A DNA stretch of 6,626 nucleotides, from positions 1-6,626 of the forward strand of contig CAJVYZ010000162.1 of assembly GCA_913009915.1 (NCBI GenBank). Reading direction: 5' to 3'. The notes beneath the pieces were generated by a model, which saw only the letters and a program-made list of their open reading frames with translations, ran no database searches and had not been told where the DNA came from. Every line of letters starts with the position of its first letter. Position 1 is the stretch's first letter. The position numbers and the translations under genes are program-made. The DNA comes from an uncultured Gemmatimonadota bacterium. GTDB taxonomy: Bacteria > Gemmatimonadota > Gemmatimonadetes > Gemmatimonadales > GWC2-71-9. Shown one piece after another: positions 1 to 4,068 of this stretch.

Positions 1-264
1 AAGGATCTGTTCTATGTTATCGAGTTGTTGGATCGTGCAAACGGGCTTTCGGTAAGATGCCGTGATGACGTTATTGCAGCAGACGTTCGCTGGAGTAGGC
101 GCGTCGATCAATTGGTTGAAGTGCTCGGCAGAAGGGTGGGTGAGGCGCACTTTCTCACGGCCCTTGCCGAACAATACCCTTTTGAGAGGCGGCCACCCAA
201 CGCGTACGTTGAACGAGAAGTCCGTACGTGGCTCGAGCAGCTGCAGGAAGCCCGGGGGCAATAA
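1..264 (+). CDS. Unrecognised protein, C-terminal part (5' end outside window)
   Basis: Frame 1 is open from the first base to a TAA at 262-264, giving 87 residues. A TTG at 25 could start a shorter product, but the frame continues upstream, so this is more likely the tail of a longer gene. The residues look protein-like and rich in Leu, Val, Glu and Arg, with predicted-helical stretches such as RRVDQLVEVLGRRVGEAHF and VEREVRTWLEQLQEARG. No signal peptide, membrane segment or catalytic motif is seen, and I do not recognise a family. The first 120 bases are about 48% G+C against about 68% in a sampled stretch of uvrA, which hints at foreign origin or relaxed constraint. An overlapping +2 frame (62-421) is also open, but its product is rich in Ser, Arg, Thr and Asn and looks like a shadow. 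The stop may be a frameshift artefact (see 228-398). Confidence 0.45.
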   Translation, partial: KDLFYVIELLDRANGLSVRCRDDVIAADVRWSRRVDQLVEVLGRRVGEAHFLTALAEQYPFERRPPNAYVEREVRTWLEQLQEARGQ

Positions 265-398
265 TACGAGCCACTCGGTGGGGCAAGAGACTCCTCGCCA
301 GTTCCGGTGCCGCTTACAACAGCGAACGCCTCGGGTTCGCGCTGTTGGATTACTTGCAGACCTTGGAAACCGCGTTGAAGCCCGTGTCGGTGCTATAG
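228..398 (+). pseudogene. Possible frameshifted tail of the preceding gene, or a small ORF
   Basis: Frame 3 is open from 213 to a TAG at 396-398. Read from the GTG at 228 it gives 56 residues. The stretch ending GFALLDYLQTLETALKPVSVL is amphipathic and helix-like, and its codons mostly end in G or C, as expected for a gene in this genome. A single-base indel near the GGGGG run at 254-258, just before the frame-1 stop, would join the frame-1 protein to this tail. It could instead be a separate small gene starting at GTG 228, but there is no clear ribosome binding site (only GAGAAG upstream). No family is recognised. Chance openness in GC-rich DNA cannot be excluded. Confidence 0.28.
317..347. 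repeat. Inverted repeat (hairpin)
   Basis: CAACAGCG at 317-324 is perfectly complementary to CGCTGTTG at 340-347. An inner AAC/GTT pairing is possible past a two-base bulge. No T-tract follows on either strand, so it is not a typical intrinsic terminator. If the 228-398 frame is coding, the hairpin lies inside it. Confidence 0.4.
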
Positions 399-412
399 AG
401 TTCTTGACCCCA

Positions 413-443
413 TCCCCCTGATTAGTGTGAGTTCGACGGGGGA
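413..443. repeat. Inverted repeat TCCCCC / GGGGGA in the intergenic stretch
   Basis: TCCCCC at 413-418 is complementary to GGGGGA at 438-443, with a 19-base loop. It lies between the end of the left-hand coding frames and the end of the phosphatase gene. There is no T-tract and the loop is long, so a terminator role is doubtful. Nothing else is recognised in 399-528. Confidence 0.2.
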
Positions 444-528
444 CACCCACGCCACCACGAGAAACCTACCGGCCGCGCCTGATAAGCGCGACGTCGACCG
501 TTCAAGTCTTGCCGGGCCTACAAGCCCC

Positions 529-1305
529 CTAGGAAGCTGGCGCCGACTCCGCCCGGTGCTCCCCACTCGGCGCGTCGACCGAGTCTATCAGCACCACGAT
601 GGCGGTGATGTTGTCCAGCCCGCCGCGATGATTGGCCTCCGCGATCATCCGGTCGACCCACTCCTGCGGACCGCCCTCGTCCGACAGGATTTCCATCAAC
701 TGCTCGTCTTCCAGCATACCCGTCAATCCGTCCGACGCCAGCAGCAGGAGGTCGTCGGTCCGCAGGTCGCCGAAGTAGACGTCGGGGACCACTTCCGCTC
801 CGGCGCCGACACAGCGGGTGATCACGTTGCTGTAGGGGTGGACCCGCGCCTGTTCCGGAGTGAGCAACCCGGCGTCGACCTGCTCTTGCACGTAGGAGTG
901 GTCTTTGGTGATCTGCAACAAGCGCCCGTCTCTGAGCAGATACGCCCGGCTGTCGCCGACCTGACCGATGATGTAGCGGCCCGGGAGAAGCGATAGCATC
1001 GTGGCGGTGGTGCCCATGCCGCGCTTGTCCTGTTCCGAGAGGGTCCGTTCGAAGATGGCCGAATTGGCGGCGACGACGGCCCGCTGCACCCGCATCATGG
1101 CTTCATCGTCGGGCATACCCCGCAGGCTGTCCAGTTCGCGGGAGATTATGTCCACCGCCATCTCGCTGGCCACCTCACCGGCCGCGTGGCCACCCATCCC
1201 GTCGGCCACGATGAACAGTCCCCGGTCAGCCAACATCAGGTAGTTGTCTTCGTTCCCGGAGCGGACGACTCCGACGTCGGTTCGCGCGGCGCAGGAAAAT
1301 TGCAT
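529..1305 (-). CDS. PP2C-family (PPM) Ser/Thr protein phosphatase
   Basis: This encodes a 258-residue metal-dependent phosphatase that removes phosphate from Ser/Thr residues, of the bacterial Stp1/PrpC/PstP type. All core motifs are visible: RTDVGVVRSGNEDNYL (8-23, D20), VADGMGGHAAGE (33-44, D35 and G36 for metal binding), GMGTTAT (96-102), GQVGDSRAYLLRDG (114-127, D118), TKDHS (133-137), HPYSNVITRCVG (156-167), LLLASDGLTGML (187-198, D192) and GGLDNITAIVV (228-238, D231 and N232). No membrane segment is present, unlike actinobacterial PstP, so it is probably a soluble cytoplasmic enzyme. I chose the ATG at 1305 because the family fold begins right after it. The frame stays open further upstream to a GTG at 1446, but that part overlaps the FHA gene and is Arg/Ser/Pro-rich. 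The start lies 7 bases after the FHA stop, so the two are probably co-transcribed and perhaps translationally coupled; no strong Shine-Dalgarno is seen. The tail after about residue 242 is short and disordered. Confidence 0.95.
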   Translation of the reverse strand: MQFSCAARTDVGVVRSGNEDNYLMLADRGLFIVADGMGGHAAGEVASEMAVDIISRELDSLRGMPDDEAMMRVQRAVVAANSAIFERTLSEQDKRGMGTTATMLSLLPGRYIIGQVGDSRAYLLRDGRLLQITKDHSYVQEQVDAGLLTPEQARVHPYSNVITRCVGAGAEVVPDVYFGDLRTDDLLLLASDGLTGMLEDEQLMEILSDEGGPQEWVDRMIAEANHRGGLDNITAIVVLIDSVDAPSGEHRAESAPAS

Positions 1306-1312
1306 GGTGTCG

Positions 1313-2746
1313 TTACCGCCCGGCCAGGAAGTAGTAGATGGCCAGCGCCACAGCGGCAATGATAAGCGGCATGAGAAGCCAGTGCCCGCCTGCCGACTTC
1401 TGCGGTGAAGCAACGATCTTCGGAGCCGGGGCTTTCGCTGCGGCACGATCGTCGGGCCGGGCGGCCACCGCCGCCGGGGGCGGCGGTACGCTCCCCCCCC
1501 CCAGCGCCGGCATCACGGCCGTGCCCGGCTGGACTTCGATGGCGGGACCGTCTTCGGCCGGGTCGAACAGCATCGGCACCTCACCAAGGACGATGGTGGA
1601 TCCCGGTGACAGCGGCGTCTCGTCCTCGACGGGGACGCCGTCGACGGTGGTCCCGTTGGTCGACCCCAGGTCTGACAGAACCCAGACTTCGTCCCGCCGC
1701 TGGAGCTTGGCGTGGGCCTGGCTCACGCTCTCGTGGCCCACCACGATGTCGTTGTACTCCGCCCGGCCGATGTTGACGACCGGTACCCGCACGGTGAAGC
1801 GCTCGCCTTTGAGCGACCCCTTTCGTACCAGCAGCGTAGCCAGCACCTCGCCACCCGCTCCCTCCGTCTTGGGCTTGAGCGTGGCTGGATCGAACGCCGG
1901 CATGCCCATCATCGTGTTGCTGAGCCGTGCCGCCGCCCCGGCTGGTACCTCCGGCTTGGGCTTCAGGGTGGCCGGATCGAACGCCGGCAAACCCATCATG
2001 GTGCTGTTGAGCCGCGCCACCGCTCCGGGCGGCGGGGTGGCAAGACGCGGCGACGGTGAAGGCCGTGGTGGCGCTACGGCAGGTTCGGTTTCCTCGGCGT
2101 AAAACCGAAATTCGTCGGCGCCGATGCGCACCACGTCCGCCCGGACCAGAACCCGGGAACCCTGCACCCGATCCTCGTTGACGAAGGTCCCGTTGGTGCT
2201 CGAGTCGTTCAGCACGTAGCCCTGCGGCGTCGGCAGGATTTGCGCGTGCCTGCGGGACACCTCGCCCGAGGTGACGACGATGTCCGACCCGGCGTCGCGA
2301 CCGAAGAACACGCCTTGCTCGCCCACGGCGTACTCGCGACCGTCGGTGAGGCACACCAGGCGCCCGCCGCTGAGAGGGTTTGCCGGAGCGGGCACCTCCG
2401 GGCCGGCCGGCCCCAGAATGGCGGCCAGGTCGGCGACGTTGATGTGCTGGGTGCTGCCGACGTTGGCCGCTTCGACGACCAGGATGTCCTGCCCGGCGAT
2501 GGTGATCCTGTCGCCGTGAAGCACGGGTGTCGGATCGCTGCCGAGCAGGACCCCGTTGACGTACACCTCGGCAGAGGGGTCCGCCGACTGGACGGCCACC
2601 GACCCGTCACTCATCGCCGTGACCAGCGCGTGTCGTGGCAGCACGCCCTCCTGGGTCAAGAGGATGGGACAGCCGTCGCCGGATCCGAGCACCAGCGCCT
2701 CAGTGCCTACCGGATACTGCCGGCCGTCGATCTCCAGTCGGATCAT
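1313..2746 (-). CDS. Triple-FHA-domain protein with C-terminal membrane anchor
   Basis: This encodes 477 residues. FHA domains bind phosphothreonine peptides, so this is a probable reader/scaffold in Ser/Thr kinase signalling. FHA1 (about 1-93) is degenerate: the GR position reads LGSG (20-23) and the SRRH position reads LPRH (36-39). FHA2 (about 128-218) is canonical: FGR (148-150), SRRH (164-167), DSSTNGTFVN (181-190). FHA3 (about 302-396) is also canonical: IGR (326-328), SQAH (342-345), SDLGSTNGTTV (358-368). The 220-300 linker is Pro/Ala-rich and holds two copies of a 29-residue unit. A second Pro/Ala linker (about 400-455) leads to one hydrophobic segment (about 456-474, LLMPLIIAAVALAIYYFL) ending three residues before the C-terminus. 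This predicts a tail-anchored protein with its FHA domains in the cytoplasm. The ATG at 2746 begins directly with FHA1; AAGGA lies 12 bases upstream (2759-2763), a slightly long spacing. A G10 run in the second linker is slippage-prone. No kinase domain is present. Confidence 0.92.
   Translation of the reverse strand: MIRLEIDGRQYPVGTEALVLGSGDGCPILLTQEGVLPRHALVTAMSDGSVAVQSADPSAEVYVNGVLLGSDPTPVLHGDRITIAGQDILVVEAANVGSTQHINVADLAAILGPAGPEVPAPANPLSGGRLVCLTDGREYAVGEQGVFFGRDAGSDIVVTSGEVSRRHAQILPTPQGYVLNDSSTNGTFVNEDRVQGSRVLVRADVVRIGADEFRFYAEETEPAVAPPRPSPSPRLATPPPGAVARLNSTMMGLPAFDPATLKPKPEVPAGAAARLSNTMMGMPAFDPATLKPKTEGAGGEVLATLLVRKGSLKGERFTVRVPVVNIGRAEYNDIVVGHESVSQAHAKLQRRDEVWVLSDLGSTNGTTVDGVPVEDETPLSPGSTIVLGEVPMLFDPAEDGPAIEVQPGTAVMPALGGGSVPPPPAAVAARPDDRAAAKAPAPKIVASPQKSAGGHWLLMPLIIAAVALAIYYFLAGR
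1493..1502 (-). repeat. G10 homopolymer inside the FHA gene
   Basis: Ten consecutive C on the plus strand read as G10 on the coding strand, covering the last base of Leu415 and the codons of Gly416-418, just upstream of the Pro-rich linker and membrane segment. As written, the frame is intact through the membrane anchor to the stop. Such tracts are prone to polymerase slippage and to assembly error. Loss of one G would move translation into the frame of the downstream phosphatase. Confidence 0.9.
1868..2028 (-). repeat. Tandem duplication, 87-base unit in the FHA linker
   Basis: Two similar copies lie about 1868-1941 and 1955-2028 (plus-strand coordinates), offset by exactly 87 bases or 29 codons. 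The encoded copies are ARLNSTMMGLPAFDPATLKP (244-263) and ARLSNTMMGMPAFDPATLKP (273-292). Differences are mainly at third codon positions, and the protein is better conserved than the DNA, which suggests selection on the peptide. The copies sit between FHA2 and FHA3. Confidence 0.9.
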
Positions 2747-2824
2747 CGCTGCTGCAGGTCCTTGGAAATAGGGTTTCCTAACGTACCCGCAGCAATTTTT
2801 GCGCGCAAGCGAGGCTCATGAGTG
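2747..2824 (-). promoter_or_regulatory. Spacer upstream of the FHA gene with weak promoter-like signals
   Basis: This 78-base gap follows the YbhN-like gene. It contains a perfect 10-base palindrome TTGCGCGCAA (2799-2808). Its TTGCGC half could act as a -35 element, 17 bases from TACGTT (minus strand, 2780-2785), but each matches the sigma-70 consensus at only about 3 of 6 positions. AAGGA at 2759-2763 is the likely ribosome binding site for the FHA gene. No terminator with a T-tract is seen, so read-through from the YbhN-like gene is possible. Confidence 0.25.
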
Positions 2825-3928
2825 CTAGCCACTGGAATCCACCATGGCTTGGGCCACCATTTCGGCGGTATCCTCCTCCAGATCCTTGGTCCCCTGCTTG
2901 AGCCAGGAGTAGAACACCACGGCCCCGAACGCCAAGGTGAAATAGCTGAGGATGGCCCGCCAGATGAGGGTGTAGAGCGGTACCAGCTCACTGGTAACGT
3001 ACACCGACATCACCAGGGCCGAGGTGACCTCCGCCACCCCCGAGGCCCCGGGCGTCGGGGCGAAGTAGAGCAGGAACATCAACAGCGTCTGGACCAGCAG
3101 AATATCGACGAACTGGGCTTCGATGCCGATCGCCCGCAGCGCGACGTATCCTGCCAGCAACTTGTTGGTGTGCGACGGGGCCGAGAGGATGATGCACCAC
3201 ACCAGGGCCAACCACCCCTTCGGGGTATTGAACTTCACCACACTGTCATGTACCTGGTCGATCCCGGCGCGGAGCTTCTCCACCCGGTTCGCCACCCGGC
3301 TGCTCCTGCTGCTTATGTGATCCGCCAGCCAGTGCAGGAGGTTCCGGGCCAACTGGGGGAAGACAATGACCACCAGCAGCAACACGCCCAGGCCGACGAA
3401 GATCGACAGGCTCCCGAGAAACAGGTCGTATAGCGACAGCCCGAGGAGATCCCCTTTCTCACCCAGGGATTTACCGGCGCCGAGGAGGATGGCCAGTGGT
3501 CCGGCGATGGCGAAGAAGGCCACCGTGGCTATGAACGTCATGAGCGTTCCCGTCATCGCCACCGGGACCGGGACCCCGTACCGCTTCATGGTATAGATCA
3601 TCATGGGCGCCGCGCCGGACTGGAACGGCGTCAGGTAAGCGGCCCACGCACTCATCCCGCCGGCCAGGATCATGCCCTTGAGCGGGGGATCGGGGTGAAT
3701 CTGGCGCACCACCACCCACAGGCGGAGCCCGCCCCCAATCCAGTCCATCGACGCCAGCACGACCCCGACAGCGATCCACTCCCAGTGGATGGTCCCCAAC
3801 GACCGAAAGAAGGCGGGAATGTTGCCGGTGTAGAACAGCACCGCCGCGAACCCCGCCAGGGAGATTCCGACGAAGACCTCGAAACCCCTGAGGAGGAGTT
3901 TCGGTGAGAGGATGTTGCCTTTAGCCAT
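2825..3928 (-). CDS. LPG-synthase-TM / YbhN (UPF0104) family integral membrane protein
   Basis: This encodes 367 hydrophobic residues with roughly eight membrane segments (about 15-32, 50-72, 83-100, 125-149, 165-190, 238-260, 273-300 and 320-342) and a charged C-terminal tail (344-367). The motif YFAPTPGASGVAE (288-300) and the following WRAILSYF (323-330) match the conserved end of the family that includes the flippase-like N-terminal half of MprF, YbhN and archaeal AglD. The soluble LPG-synthase catalytic domain of MprF is absent, so lysyl transfer is not predicted. Family members are linked to lipid or glycolipid handling at the membrane, but the substrate here is unknown. The ATG at 3928 starts a short polar leader before the first membrane segment. 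The mRNA leader is a pyrimidine run (CCCTCCTTC) with no Shine-Dalgarno. It lies 78 bases upstream of the FHA gene on the same strand and may share its transcript. Confidence 0.88.
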   Translation of the reverse strand: MAKGNILSPKLLLRGFEVFVGISLAGFAAVLFYTGNIPAFFRSLGTIHWEWIAVGVVLASMDWIGGGLRLWVVVRQIHPDPPLKGMILAGGMSAWAAYLTPFQSGAAPMMIYTMKRYGVPVPVAMTGTLMTFIATVAFFAIAGPLAILLGAGKSLGEKGDLLGLSLYDLFLGSLSIFVGLGVLLLVVIVFPQLARNLLHWLADHISSRSSRVANRVEKLRAGIDQVHDSVVKFNTPKGWLALVWCIILSAPSHTNKLLAGYVALRAIGIEAQFVDILLVQTLLMFLLYFAPTPGASGVAEVTSALVMSVYVTSELVPLYTLIWRAILSYFTLAFGAVVFYSWLKQGTKDLEEDTAEMVAQAMVDSSG

Positions 3929-3970
3929 GAAGGAGGGAAAGCTAGCGCCGGGATCGGGATGGAGCTAGGC

Positions 3971-4031
3971 GGGGGAGACAGCGGGGGCAGCGGGGGCAGC
4001 GAGGGCAGCGGGGGCGGGGGGGCGGGGGGGG
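3971..4031 (+). promoter_or_regulatory. G-tract cluster with G-quadruplex potential in the divergent spacer
   Basis: Seven runs of three or more G occur in 61 bases on the plus strand: 3971-3975, 3983-3987, 3992-3996, 4003-4005, 4010-4014, 4016-4022 and 4024-4031. The spacers between them are mostly 1-7 bases. This satisfies the usual pattern for an intramolecular G-quadruplex several times over. It lies 38 bases upstream of the uvrA start, so it would be in the uvrA leader RNA if transcription begins to its left. No recognisable -10/-35 elements are seen in 3929-4068. Confidence 0.6.
3979..4014 (+). repeat. Short tandem repeat, four 9-base units
   Basis: CAGCGGGGG occurs four times head to tail (3979-3987, 3988-3996, 3997-4005, 4006-4014). 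The third copy has A for G at its sixth base. The array supplies much of the G-tract cluster, and its copy number could vary between strains. Confidence 0.85.
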
Positions 4032-4035
4032 CGTA

Positions 4036-4054
4036 CAGCCACCAGCCACCAGCC
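4036..4054 (+). repeat. Short tandem repeat, 7-base units
   Basis: CAGCCAC is repeated twice (4036-4042, 4043-4049) and followed by a partial CAGCC (4050-4054). It lies between the G-tract cluster and the uvrA start. No function is apparent. Confidence 0.7.
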
Positions 4055-4068
4055 GATTACCTTCCTTC

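Noticed and set aside
514..527. Possible terminator hairpin (GGGC / GCCC) just past the phosphatase stop
   Set aside because: The stem is only four base pairs with a six-base loop and no T-tract follows on the minus strand.
427..996. Plus-strand open frame of 189 codons overlapping the phosphatase gene
   Set aside because: About 80% of it is antisense to the PP2C catalytic domain, and the His/Asp/Val/Gln-rich product is a typical mirror frame.
1306..1446. 47-residue N-terminal extension of the phosphatase from a GTG at 1446
   Set aside because: The extension overlaps the FHA C-terminus, is Arg/Ser/Trp-rich and has no family counterpart; the PP2C fold starts right after the ATG at 1305.
1338..2102. 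Plus-strand open frame of 254 codons opposite the FHA gene
   Set aside because: It is antisense to clear FHA domains, is Ser/Thr/Pro-rich and low in complexity, and matches nothing; long antisense frames are expected in GC-rich coding DNA.
3971..4054. CRISPR-like array
   Set aside because: The units are 9 and 7 bases long, head to tail without spacers; these are simple tandem repeats.
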